This document shows positions 35,720-43,898 of a stretch of DNA of 64,000 bases, piece by piece. The stretch comes from Cellulomonas sp. Root930 (GTDB lineage: Bacteria > Actinomycetota > Actinomycetes > Actinomycetales > Cellulomonadaceae), in contig LMJI01000001.1 in the NCBI GenBank assembly GCA_001429255.1, positions 1,095,256 to 1,159,255 of the forward strand, in the 5' to 3' direction. A model generated the notes under the pieces. The model had not been told where the DNA came from and searched no databases. It saw only the letters and a program-made list of their open reading frames with translations. The position numbers and the translations under genes are program-made. Every line of letters begins with the position of its first letter. Position 1 is the stretch's first letter.

Positions 35720-36616
35720 ATGTCCGTCGTGGACCTGCCAGTCAGCACGCCGGTCGTGCCGCCTACCCGCAAGGAGCGCACCGCCCTCGCCTCCCCGCGC
35801 GGCCGGACCTCGCGGTGGGTGTCGTCGGTGATCCTCGGGCTCATCGGGCTGACCTTCCTGGTCCCCCTCGCGTGGATCGTCCTGGCCTCGCTCAACCCCT
35901 CCGCGACGGTGGGCGTCACCTGGCCGGGCAACCCGACGTTCGACAACTTCACGTCGGTGTTCACGTGGGAGCAGACGCTGCTGCCGCTGTGGAACTCGAC
36001 GGTGATCTCGATGGGCACGGCCGTCATCACGGTGGTCGTCTCGGTGCTCGCGGCGTACCCGCTGTCGCGCTACCAGATGCGGTTCCGCAAGTCGTTCCTC
36101 TACGGGATCCTGTTCGCCACCTGCCTGCCCATCACGGCGATGATGGTGCCGGTCTACGCGCTCTTCGTGAACCTGCACCTGCTCGACTCGGTGCCCGGGA
36201 CCATCTTCTTCATGGCGGCGACGTCGCTGCCCATGGCGATCTGGATGACGAAGAACTTCATGGACTCGGTGCCGATCTCCCTCGAGGAGGCGGCCTGGGT
36301 GGACGGCGCGAGCGCGATGAAGGCGCTGCTGCGGATCGTCCTGCCGCTCATGCGACCCGGCCTGGCCGTCGTGTTCATCTTCGTGTTCACGATGGCGTGG
36401 GGGAACTTCTTCGTCCCCTTCGTGCTCCTGTACAGCCCCGAGAACCAGCCGGCCGCCGTCGCGATCTTCGACTTCTTCGGCACGTACGGCTCCGTCGCCT
36501 ACGGCAAGCTCGCGGCCTTCTCGATCCTGTACGCCACCCCCGTCCTGGCTCTCTACCTGCTGGTCCAGCGGTTCTCCGGCGGCTCGTTCGCCATGGCCGG
36601 CGCCGTCAAGGGCTGA
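35720..36616 (+). CDS. Sugar ABC transporter permease, MalG type
   Basis: A 298-residue permease with six helices and the EAA motif EAAWVDGASAMKALLRIVLPLM near residue 195. Its ATG is the base after the first permease's TGA, so the two are made in equal amounts and form the heterodimeric channel. The N-terminus has a Pro/Arg-rich cytoplasmic stretch. It is followed after 25 bases by the alpha-mannosidase gene, which has its own AAGGAG site. Confidence 0.93.
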   Translation: MSVVDLPVSTPVVPPTRKERTALASPRGRTSRWVSSVILGLIGLTFLVPLAWIVLASLNPSATVGVTWPGNPTFDNFTSVFTWEQTLLPLWNSTVISMGTAVITVVVSVLAAYPLSRYQMRFRKSFLYGILFATCLPITAMMVPVYALFVNLHLLDSVPGTIFFMAATSLPMAIWMTKNFMDSVPISLEEAAWVDGASAMKALLRIVLPLMRPGLAVVFIFVFTMAWGNFFVPFVLLYSPENQPAAVAIFDFFGTYGSVAYGKLAAFSILYATPVLALYLLVQRFSGGSFAMAGAVKG

Positions 36617-36641
36617 CCATCTCTCTCGACTAAGGAGCACG

Positions 36642-39600
36642 ATGCACGGCAACCCCCTGCTCGCCGAGGCGCGCATCGACCGGTTCGTGGCCGACCAGAT
36701 CGTCCCGGCGGTCTATCGCGCCCGGGTCCCCCTCGACCTGACCGCGTGGTCGGCTCCCGGTGAGCCGGTGCCGTTCCGGGAGGCGACCGGCCAGGAGTAC
36801 GCGCCGGTCGCGCCGGGCCTCGCGTGGGGCGCCCCGTGGAGCACCACCTGGTTCCACGTGACCGGTGAGGTGCCGGAGGAGTGGTCGGGCGAGGGCACCG
36901 CGGTCGAGCTGGTAATCGACCTGGGGTTCTCCCGGTCGAACCCCGGGTTCCAGGCCGAGGGGCTGGTGTGGCGGCCGGACGGGACGACGATCAAGGGCGT
37001 CTCCCCGATGAACCAGGCGGTGCCGTGGGCCGGCGAGGGGCGGATCGACGTGTTCGTCGAGGCGGCCGGCAACCCCAACATCGCCAGCAACTTCGGGTTC
37101 GTCCCGACGCCGTACGGGGAGCTCGCCACGGCGGGCAGCGAGCCGCAGTACGTGCTGCAGTACGTCGACGTCGCGCTGCGGGACGTCGCGGTCTGGGAGC
37201 TGCTGCAGGACCTGACGGCGCTGATCGGGCTGATGAAGGCGCTGCCGGTGGACTCGACACGACGTGCGAGCATCCGGTTCGGGCTCGAGGACCTGCTCGA
37301 CACGGTCGATCCCGACGACGTCGCGGGGTCCGCGGGCGCCGCCCGCAAGTCGCTGCGTCCGCTGCTCGACGCGCCGGCGTCGGCCAGCGCGCACCACGCC
37401 TACGCGGTGGGGCACGCGCACATCGACTCGGCGTGGCTGTGGCCGGTGCGGGAGACCGTGCGCAAGTGCGCGCGGACGTTCTCCAACGTGATCGCGCTGA
37501 TGGACGCCGACCCGGACTTCGTGTTCGCGTGCTCGTCGGCCCAGCAGTACGCGTGGATGAAGGAGTTCTACCCGGAGCTCTTCGCCCGCATCAAGGAGAA
37601 GGTCGCGGCCGGCCAGTTCGTGCCGGTCGGGGGGATGTGGGTCGAGTCCGACACCAACATGCCCGGCGGCGAGGCGATGGCGCGGCAGATGGTGGCGGGC
37701 AAGCGGTTCTTCCTGGAGGAGCTCGGCGTCGAGACGCAGGACGTCTGGCTGCCCGACTCCTTCGGCTACTCCGGGGCGCTCCCGCAGATCGTGCGGTCGG
37801 CGGGGTCGCGCTGGTTCCTGTCGCAGAAGCTGTCCTGGAACGACACCGACCGGATGCCGCACCACACGTTCACGTGGGAGGGCATCGACGGCTCCCGGGT
37901 GCTCACGCACTTCCCGCCGGTCGACACGTACAACTCCGACCTCTCCGCGGTCGAGCTGCTGCACACCGAGCGGAACTTCGCGGAGAAGGGCGTCGCCGGC
38001 TCCTCGATCGTCCCGTTCGGCTGGGGCGACGGCGGCGGCGGCCCCACGCGGGAGATGGTCGCGTCCGCCCGCCGGTTCGCCTCGCTCGAGGGGGCGCCGA
38101 CCGTCGAGCTCGGCAGCCCGAACACGTTCTTCGCGCGCGCGGAGGCCGAGCTGGCCCAGCCGTCGGTGTGGACCGGGGAGATGTACCTCGAGTTCCACCG
38201 CGGCACGTACACCTCGCAGGCGCGCACCAAGCAGGGCAACCGGCGCAGCGAGCACCTGCTGCGCGAGGCCGAGCTCTGGGCCGCGACCGCCACCGTGCAG
38301 CAGGGGGCCGAGTACCCGTACGACCGGCTCGAGCGGCTCTGGCGCACCACGCTGCTGCACCAGTTCCACGACATCCTCCCGGGCAGCTCGATCGGCTGGG
38401 TGCACCGCCAGGCGGAGGAGACGTACGCCGCGATCGGGGAGGAGCTCGAGGGGCTCATCGCCGACGCCGCGTCTGCCGTCGTCGGCGACGGGGACCTGGC
38501 TCTGCTGCTCAACGCCGCGCCGCACGCCCGGTCCGGGGTGCACGCGCTCGGGGCGGGTCCGGTCGAGGTCGCCGGCGGTGACCCGGTCATCCTCGTGCGT
38601 TCCGAGGACGGCACGATCGCGCTCCGCAACGGCCTGGTCGACGTCCACCTGACGGCCGGCGGGCAGATCGACTCGCTGCGCGACCTGGTGGCGGACCGCG
38701 AGGTGATCCCGGCGGGCGCGCTCGCCAACCTGCTCCAGCTGCACCGCGACGCCCCGGCGCAGTGGGACGCGTGGGACATCGACAAGGAGTACCGCCGGGT
38801 GGGCACGGACCTGCTCGACGCCGACAGCCGCGAGGTGGTCTCCGAGTCCGCCGACGCCGTCGTCGTGCGCACCACGCGCTCCTTCGGCTCGTCGCACCTG
38901 GTGCAGGACATCACCCTGCGGCGGGGCAGCGCGGCCGTGGAGATCGTCACGGACGTCGACTGGCACGAGCGGCAGAAGCTGCTCAAGCTCGCGTTCCCGC
39001 TCGACGTGCTGGCGGACCGGTCGGCGGCGGAGACCCAGTTCGGGCACGTCTACCGCCCGACGCACACCAACACGTCGTGGGACGCGGCCCGGTTCGAGAT
39101 CTGCGCCCACCGCTGGGTGCACGTCGGCGAGACCGGCTACGGCGTCGCGATCGCCAACGACTCCACGTACGGCCACGACATCACGCGCCGGCCGGGCGGC
39201 TCGGGGACGACCGTGCGGCTCTCGCTGCTGCGGGCCCCGCTGTTCCCGGACCCCGAGGCGGACCAGGGGCGTCACCGGCTCACCACGGTCCTGCACCCGG
39301 GCGCCGCGATCGCGGACGCCGTCCAGGACGGCTACCGCACCAACCTGCGCGAACGGGTGGTGAGGGGCGCGCACGCCGCCGACCCGCTGGTCACCGTGTC
39401 GAACGCGGCCGTCGTGGTCGAGTCGGTCAAGCTCGCCGAGGACCGCAGCGGCGACGTCGTCGTGCGGCTGTACGAGTCGCTGGGCGGGAAGGCGCGTGCG
39501 ACGCTCGTTCCCGGGTTCCCGGTGTCGGGCGCCCGGCCGGTCGACCTGCTGGAACGGGACGTCGACGCCCCCGGCGTCACCGCGACCGACGAGGCTGTCG

Positions 39601-39653
39601 AGCTCGAGCTGCGCCCGTTCCAGCTGGTCACGCTGCGCCTGCCGAGAGTATGA
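36642..39653 (+). CDS. GH38 alpha-mannosidase
   Basis: A 1003-residue cytoplasmic enzyme. An N-terminal beta-rich domain precedes the catalytic domain, which has zinc ligands H260 and D262 in GHAHIDSAWLWP and the nucleophile D372 in WLPDSFGYSGALPQ; FGWGDGGGGPTREM and HQFHDILPGSSIGWVH contribute further conserved residues. The remainder is the usual set of beta-sandwich domains. Enzymes of this length act on alpha-mannosides from glycoproteins or fungal mannans after import. AAGGAG lies six bases before ATG 36642. Its place behind the importer permeases gives the locus its likely substrate. Confidence 0.94.
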   Translation: MHGNPLLAEARIDRFVADQIVPAVYRARVPLDLTAWSAPGEPVPFREATGQEYAPVAPGLAWGAPWSTTWFHVTGEVPEEWSGEGTAVELVIDLGFSRSNPGFQAEGLVWRPDGTTIKGVSPMNQAVPWAGEGRIDVFVEAAGNPNIASNFGFVPTPYGELATAGSEPQYVLQYVDVALRDVAVWELLQDLTALIGLMKALPVDSTRRASIRFGLEDLLDTVDPDDVAGSAGAARKSLRPLLDAPASASAHHAYAVGHAHIDSAWLWPVRETVRKCARTFSNVIALMDADPDFVFACSSAQQYAWMKEFYPELFARIKEKVAAGQFVPVGGMWVESDTNMPGGEAMARQMVAGKRFFLEELGVETQDVWLPDSFGYSGALPQIVRSAGSRWFLSQKLSWNDTDRMPHHTFTWEGIDGSRVLTHFPPVDTYNSDLSAVELLHTERNFAEKGVAGSSIVPFGWGDGGGGPTREMVASARRFASLEGAPTVELGSPNTFFARAEAELAQPSVWTGEMYLEFHRGTYTSQARTKQGNRRSEHLLREAELWAATATVQQGAEYPYDRLERLWRTTLLHQFHDILPGSSIGWVHRQAEETYAAIGEELEGLIADAASAVVGDGDLALLLNAAPHARSGVHALGAGPVEVAGGDPVILVRSEDGTIALRNGLVDVHLTAGGQIDSLRDLVADREVIPAGALANLLQLHRDAPAQWDAWDIDKEYRRVGTDLLDADSREVVSESADAVVVRTTRSFGSSHLVQDITLRRGSAAVEIVTDVDWHERQKLLKLAFPLDVLADRSAAETQFGHVYRPTHTNTSWDAARFEICAHRWVHVGETGYGVAIANDSTYGHDITRRPGGSGTTVRLSLLRAPLFPDPEADQGRHRLTTVLHPGAAIADAVQDGYRTNLRERVVRGAHAADPLVTVSNAAVVVESVKLAEDRSGDVVVRLYESLGGKARATLVPGFPVSGARPVDLLERDVDAPGVTATDEAVELELRPFQLVTLRLPRV

Positions 39654-39664
39654 GAGGACCTGCT

Positions 39665-40594
39665 GTGAAGACGTTCACCCTGCCCGGCACGGACATCGTC
39701 GTCCCCAACGTGGTGCTCGGCCTGATGCGCATCGCCGAGAAGTCCGACGACGAGATCCGCACGCTCGTCGCCGCCGGCCGCGACGCCGGGATCACGATGA
39801 TCGACCACGCCGACATCTACGGCGGGGCGATGCACGTGTGCGAGCGGCGGTTCGCGGAGGCCATGCGGCTGACGGCGGCGGACCGCGCGGAGCTCGTCAT
39901 CCAGACGAAGTGCGGGATCGTGCCGCCCGACGGCTTCGACTTCTCCTCCGAGCACATCATCGAGTCCGTCGACGGCTCGCTGGCCGCGCTGGGCACCGAC
40001 TACCTCGACATCCTGCTGCTGCACCGCCCGGACGCGCTGGTGGAGCCGGAGGAGGTGGCGCGGGCGTTCGACGAGCTCGAGGCCGCGGGCAAGGTGCGCG
40101 CGTTCGGGGTCTCCAACCAGACGCCCGGGCAGATCGAGCTGCTGAAGAAGCACGTGCGGCAGCCGATCGTCGCCAACCAGCTGCAGCTGTCCATCACGCA
40201 CTCGTCGATCATCGCGAGGGGCGTCGCGGCGAACATGCAGGCGGAGGACCAGTCGATCGACCGCGACGGCGGCATCCTCGACTACTGCCGCCTGAACGAC
40301 ATCACCATCCAGGCGTGGTCGCCGTTCCAGGCCGGGTTCTTCACCGGCGTCTTCCTCGGCTCGCCCGACTACCCGGAGCTCAACGCGGTCATCGACCGGC
40401 TGGCCGGCCAGTACGACGTCCCGCCGATCGCGATCGCCACCGCCTGGATCACCCGGCACCCGGCGCAGATGCAGGTGGTGCTCGGGACCACGAGCCCCGA
40501 CCGCGTGACGGGTGCGGCGCGGGGTTCGGACATCCCCCTGACACGCCCGGAGTGGTACGAGCTGTTCCGTGCCGCGGGCTACATCCTCCCGTAG
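39665..40594 (+). CDS. Aldo/keto reductase (YdhF-like)
   Basis: A 309-residue NADPH-dependent oxidoreductase. The catalytic tetrad is present: Asp and Tyr in IDHADIYGG, Lys in IQTKCG, and His in LLLHRPDAL; the cofactor region appears as FGVSNQTPGQIELL and the C-terminal TSPDRVTGAA. GTG 39665 has GAGAGGA seven bases upstream and lies 11 bases past the mannosidase stop, so it is the last gene of the mannoside operon. It may reduce a released sugar or an aldehyde by-product; the substrate is not known. It overlaps the convergent ferredoxin-like gene by 16 bases. Confidence 0.9.
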   Translation: MKTFTLPGTDIVVPNVVLGLMRIAEKSDDEIRTLVAAGRDAGITMIDHADIYGGAMHVCERRFAEAMRLTAADRAELVIQTKCGIVPPDGFDFSSEHIIESVDGSLAALGTDYLDILLLHRPDALVEPEEVARAFDELEAAGKVRAFGVSNQTPGQIELLKKHVRQPIVANQLQLSITHSSIIARGVAANMQAEDQSIDRDGGILDYCRLNDITIQAWSPFQAGFFTGVFLGSPDYPELNAVIDRLAGQYDVPPIAIATAWITRHPAQMQVVLGTTSPDRVTGAARGSDIPLTRPEWYELFRAAGYILP

Positions 40595-41463
40595 GCGATC
40601 CCGGCGAGCGCCCACTGCCGCACGGGCAGCGCCTGCGTCGCCGCGCAGGTGGAGAGCAGGGGTGCCGACGAGGTCTCGACGAGCTCCACCGTCACCGGCC
40701 CGTCAGCCGTGCCGAGCCGCACCGACCAGCCGTCGTCCGTCTGCCCCTCGCCGAGCGGCGGGTAGGCGTCGAGGTGCTCGTCGCCCAGCTCCGCCCGCGC
40801 GAAGTGCTGCGCGGCCTGGACCGGGTGCGAGGACGAGCTGCGCCCGCGCAGGAGCTCCGGGACGACCCGGCCGTCGAGGTACGCGTCGGCCACCGCGACC
40901 GCGTCGCCGTCGTCGACCCAGCCGTAGTACAGGCCGTGCGGGAGCAGGACCATCGTGCCGGCGAACCGGTCGCCGCCCAGGTGCGAGCACTCCCAGGTCT
41001 CCTCGGGGTACTCCGACGCCAGGCGCGCGGCCACCGCCCGGCCGCGCACCGCGCAGCACTGGTCGTGCCGGCCGTGGGCGCACACGGCGAAGACGGGGCG
41101 GTCGGAGGGTGCCCCCGCCGAGCCGTCGAGGGGGATGTCCAGCAGCGCGCGCCGATCGTCGACCCACCCCCAGCGCACGGACTCCTGGCCCGGCCGCGAG
41201 TCGACGAGCGCCCAGCGGGTGCCGTCCTGCACGGCCCGCCGTCCGGGGCGGCGGATGGCGAGCGGTCGGATGCCGGCGCCCTCGATGCGGTGCACGAGGG
41301 CGCGGCCGAGGTCGTGGTCGAAGGGCGGGTCGAGCAGGGCGTGCCGACCCCACCCCGCCTGGTTCTCGACCAGGAACCAGCGGTCGCCGTGCGACCCGGT
41401 CGCGACGAGCGAGTCCTGGCGTGCGCGGGCGCCGTCGCTGCAGGGCACCCACCCCTCGATCAC
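40579..41463 (-). CDS. Sucrase/ferredoxin-like (Suc_Fer) protein, third gene of peptide operon
   Basis: A 294-residue thioredoxin-fold protein of the Suc_Fer family, which in characterised members (yeast Apd1) binds a [2Fe-2S] cluster with Cys and His ligands. Here the Cys-rich loop is VCAHGRHDQCCAVRGR (C128, C136, C137), followed by WECSHLGGDRFAG (C159, H161) and LLPHGLYYGW. It starts at GTG 41463, inside the end of the cupin gene (GTGA overlap), so it is coupled to it. An electron-transfer role for the cupin oxygenase or a later redox step is a reasonable guess. Family certain, role inferred. Confidence 0.85.
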   Translation of the reverse strand: MIEGWVPCSDGARARQDSLVATGSHGDRWFLVENQAGWGRHALLDPPFDHDLGRALVHRIEGAGIRPLAIRRPGRRAVQDGTRWALVDSRPGQESVRWGWVDDRRALLDIPLDGSAGAPSDRPVFAVCAHGRHDQCCAVRGRAVAARLASEYPEETWECSHLGGDRFAGTMVLLPHGLYYGWVDDGDAVAVADAYLDGRVVPELLRGRSSSSHPVQAAQHFARAELGDEHLDAYPPLGEGQTDDGWSVRLGTADGPVTVELVETSSAPLLSTCAATQALPVRQWALAGIAYGRM

Positions 41464-42701
41464 TCCGACGTCACCACCACACCCTCGCGCAGCAGCCGCC
41501 GGACGACGACGAGCGCGCTGGCCAGGTCCAGCCCGGGCAGGGACCCGACGGCGACCGGGTCGCCCGCGTGCAGGACACGGATCGCCGCCTCCGCCTCGAC
41601 GGGGAGGGACAGGACCGTGCCGCGGGCGGTGATCCGGACGCGGTCGCCCGCGGTCTCGACGCGGCCTCCCAGGGACGGCCGCCACCGGACGCGCGTCGCC
41701 TCGGTGAGGCCGGTGATCGCGGAGAGGGTGGCCAGCGGAGCGACGGGCTCGGGCCGGGTGTCCCGGCCGAACCGCGCGCCGAGGCCCCGTGCGGAGAGCT
41801 CCGCGGGATCGGCGGTCGACGTGAGCGCGCGGACCAGGTCGGCGACGGTCTCCTCGACGATCGGCCGCAGCTGGTCCGGGTCGGACACGTCGATCCCCAG
41901 CGGCAGCGACGCGCGCAGAGACTCGGTGTCCCCGACGACGCTCAGCAGGGTGTCGACGACGTCGGCACGCGTGTAGGCGGCCATGCCGACGGTCAGGTGG
42001 ATGGACGTGTCACCCAGCGCCGTGGCGGAGTGGATCCACCCGCGCGGCAGGTAGAGGGCGTCGCCGGGCCGGAGCACCTGGTCGATGACGGGCTCGCCGC
42101 GGCCGGCGTCGGCGACCGCGGTCCGGTGGTCCGTCCACACCTGGGTCGTCAGGGGATCGGGGTGCACGGGTGCGTGGATGACCCAGTGCTTCTCGCCGGA
42201 CACCTGCAGGACGAACACGTCGTGGGTGTCGTAGTGCGGCGAGAACCCCTGCGACGACGGCGGCGTGACGTACGCGTTGACCTGCGCGGGGTGCCCGAGC
42301 TCCTCGACCAGCCGCCGCGTGAAGTCCACCAGCGGCGGCCACATCCGGTGCAGGCCCTGCAGCACGATCGTCGCGCCCGCGGCGAACTCGGCCAGCACCT
42401 TGTCGCTGGAGACCTGGTCGGACACCTCGGCGCCGAACCCGCCGGAGGACGTGAACCGACCGGGTTCCAGCACGGTGCCCTCGTGGGCCAGCCGGACGAA
42501 CGGTGTGCGCAGGCCGCGCCGGCCGACCAGCTCGTCGACGGCAGCGGGGGAGAACAGGTCCGCGAAGTCGTCGTGGGCCACCGACAGCAGGGGCGCGCGC
42601 CCCCAGTGCTCGCGGGCGAACTGCTCCGTCGGCACGTCGATGCAGCGCGAGAGCGCGGACCGGAGGACCGGTCCGCGCTCCACGAGGACGTCGGGCGTCA
42701 C
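41460..42701 (-). CDS. JmjC-type cupin oxygenase (RoxA/YcfD-like), second gene of peptide operon
   Basis: A 413-residue member of the Cupin_4/JmjC family, Fe(II) and 2-oxoglutarate-dependent hydroxylases; the best-known bacterial case, YcfD/RoxA, hydroxylates an Arg of ribosomal protein L16. The iron triad is intact: H156 and D158 in SPHYDTHDVF and H224 in LPRGWIHSA; K171 in GEKHWVI sits near the co-substrate. A C-terminal winged-helix-like part follows. Here the start GTG shares one base with the stop of a repeat peptide gene (TAGTG), so peptide and enzyme are co-translated. The peptide is rich in Asp, Asn and His, side chains such enzymes can hydroxylate, and is the likely substrate. Confidence 0.88.
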   Translation of the reverse strand: MTPDVLVERGPVLRSALSRCIDVPTEQFAREHWGRAPLLSVAHDDFADLFSPAAVDELVGRRGLRTPFVRLAHEGTVLEPGRFTSSGGFGAEVSDQVSSDKVLAEFAAGATIVLQGLHRMWPPLVDFTRRLVEELGHPAQVNAYVTPPSSQGFSPHYDTHDVFVLQVSGEKHWVIHAPVHPDPLTTQVWTDHRTAVADAGRGEPVIDQVLRPGDALYLPRGWIHSATALGDTSIHLTVGMAAYTRADVVDTLLSVVGDTESLRASLPLGIDVSDPDQLRPIVEETVADLVRALTSTADPAELSARGLGARFGRDTRPEPVAPLATLSAITGLTEATRVRWRPSLGGRVETAGDRVRITARGTVLSLPVEAEAAIRVLHAGDPVAVGSLPGLDLASALVVVRRLLREGVVVTSE

Positions 42702-42946
42702 TACGCCGAGCCGTCCGCCCCGCCGTCGTGGCCGCCGGGGTTGGCGCCGCCGTCGGCCACACCTTCGCCGGCGGAGCCGTCCGCGCCGCCGTCGTGCCCG
42801 CCGGGGTTCGCGCCGCCGTCGGCCACACCTTCGCCGGCGGAGCCGTCCGCGCCGCCGTCGTGCCCGCCGGGGTTCGCGCCGCCGTCCGCCACGCCCTCGC
42901 CTGCGGGTGCCGGCTCGCTGGTGATGTCGTCGTCGTTGATGCTCAT
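42701..42946 (-). CDS. Repeat peptide, candidate RiPP-like precursor
   Basis: An 81-residue protein from ATG 42946 with GAGGGAG seven bases upstream. Residues 1-14 (MSINDDDITSEPAP) are unique and leader-like. Residues 15-80 are three identical 22-residue units built on GEGVADGGAN and PGGHDGGADGS, ending in a final Ala. The composition is Gly, Asp, Ala with one Asn, Pro and His per unit, no Cys and no hydrophobic core, so it should be unfolded. Its stop codon overlaps the cupin oxygenase start. A multi-core precursor modified at each repeat is the best reading; a structural or metal-binding peptide is the alternative. I recognise no named family. Confidence 0.75.
   Translation of the reverse strand: MSINDDDITSEPAPAGEGVADGGANPGGHDGGADGSAGEGVADGGANPGGHDGGADGSAGEGVADGGANPGGHDGGADGSA
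42707..42904 (-). repeat. Three tandem 66-base repeats inside the peptide gene
   Basis: Three in-frame 66-base units encode identical 22-residue repeats. Unit 1 and unit 2 differ at four bases, unit 2 and unit 3 at four others, and all eight changes are at third codon positions and silent. Confidence 0.95.
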
Positions 42947-43037
42947 GGACACTCCCTCGTTCTCGCAGCCGTGCAGCGACGTCGCCGCCTCGGCGAGCGT
43001 ATCCACGCCGTGCCGACGACGCCCGACGACCGAGGAG

Positions 43038-43376
43038 CTACTCGTGCCGGCTGCGCAGCGCGGTGGCGATGCGTTCGATCAGGTCGGTCGGCACGGGATC
43101 GCGGTACAAGAGCTTCACCGTGTCCTTCGCCGACCGGTGCGGGGCGACCTCGGCCTCGAGCTCCGGGTCGAGGGTCGCCACGGGGTAGAGGCCCACGTGG
43201 TGCTTCCACCCGGCGAAGTGCAGGGCGTAGCGACCGCCCAGCATGAACGCGGGCATGCCGTACCGGATCCGTTCCTCGGCCCCCGGCAGAGCCCGGCGCA
43301 GCGCGGCGGCCACCTCGGCGAGGATCGGACGGACGTCGTCCGGGAACGTGGCGATGTACTCGTCGGTGGTGTTCAC
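43038..43376 (-). CDS. DUF1801 (YdhG-like) protein
   Basis: A 112-residue protein with the DUF1801 pattern: YIATFPDDVRPILAEVAAALRRALPGAEERIRYGMPAF, then YALHFAGWKHHVGLYP, and LIERIATALRSRHE at the end. The group includes proteins described as iron chaperones (Fra/YdhG type) and intracellular enzyme regulators, but function is weakly supported. It starts one base after the DUF4287 stop and is cotranscribed with it. The peptide operon begins 91 bases downstream on the same strand, so read-through into it is possible; no terminator is visible between. Confidence 0.85.
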   Translation of the reverse strand: MNTTDEYIATFPDDVRPILAEVAAALRRALPGAEERIRYGMPAFMLGGRYALHFAGWKHHVGLYPVATLDPELEAEVAPHRSAKDTVKLLYRDPVPTDLIERIATALRSRHE

Positions 43377-43377
43377 C

Positions 43378-43668
43378 TCAGACCGGCTTCGTCGCCTTGC
43401 CGTCGAGCCACAGCGTGTCGCTCTCGTCGCGGTGCACGCCGTCGGTGCCGACGTGCTTGGTACTGATGGTCGGACCCTTGGTGATCACGTGCCACAGGGC
43501 CATGGCGTGCCCGCGGCCGACGCCGTAGTCCTCCTGCAGCCAGGTCACCACGCCCGCCGCCTTGGCGCCGGGGGCGTCGAGGCCCTTCTCGTGCGCGATC
43601 TCCACCAGCTGCCGCGGCGTGAGCCCGGTCTTGTCCTCGATGGTGTCCAGGTACGCCTGGAACGACAT
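43378..43668 (-). CDS. DUF4287 protein
   Basis: A 96-residue protein with MSFQAYLDTIEDKTGLTPRQLVEIAHEKG, the DUF4287 helix-turn pattern that recurs in actinobacteria, and a VVTWLQEDYGVGRGHAMALWHVI segment. It occurs alone or fused to DUF5655; no activity is known. GGAGACAGCC upstream of ATG 43668 gives a fair ribosome site (GAGGAGA). It is the first gene of a pair with DUF1801. Confidence 0.85.
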   Translation of the reverse strand: MSFQAYLDTIEDKTGLTPRQLVEIAHEKGLDAPGAKAAGVVTWLQEDYGVGRGHAMALWHVITKGPTISTKHVGTDGVHRDESDTLWLDGKATKPV

Positions 43669-43711
43669 GGCTGTCTCCTCTCCTCACGTGGAACCTAGCG
43701 GGCAGCCGCGC

Positions 43712-43745
43712 TTGACGGGTGTGCGACATGTTCGTAATGTCGCAC
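43712..43745 (+). promoter_or_regulatory. Promoter-operator of the GH87 gene
   Basis: TTGACG (43712-43717), a 17-base spacer and TAATGT (43735-43740) make a near-consensus sigma-70 promoter. A 25-base inverted repeat, GTGCGACAT-N7-ATGTCGCAC (43721-43745, nine-base perfect arms), covers the spacer and the -10 box. A dimeric repressor bound there would stop transcription of the GH87 gene, whose ATG lies 154 bases downstream. No regulator gene adjoins it. Confidence 0.8.
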
Positions 43746-43898
43746 CGCAAGAACTGGACAATTCGGCTGCATAAAGTCGTGCAGACGGCACTCCCCGGTC
43801 GCGATGAACCGCACTCATCTCGCCGTCGCTCATCCCCCACGCGCACCTTCGCGCGCCCGGGGGTCGACCCCGCAACGACGCGGGAGAACGAGGACGTC

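Noticed and set aside
42707..42904. Tandem repeats that could suggest a CRISPR array or minisatellite
   Set aside because: The units are directly adjacent, without spacers, in frame and protein-coding with only silent differences.
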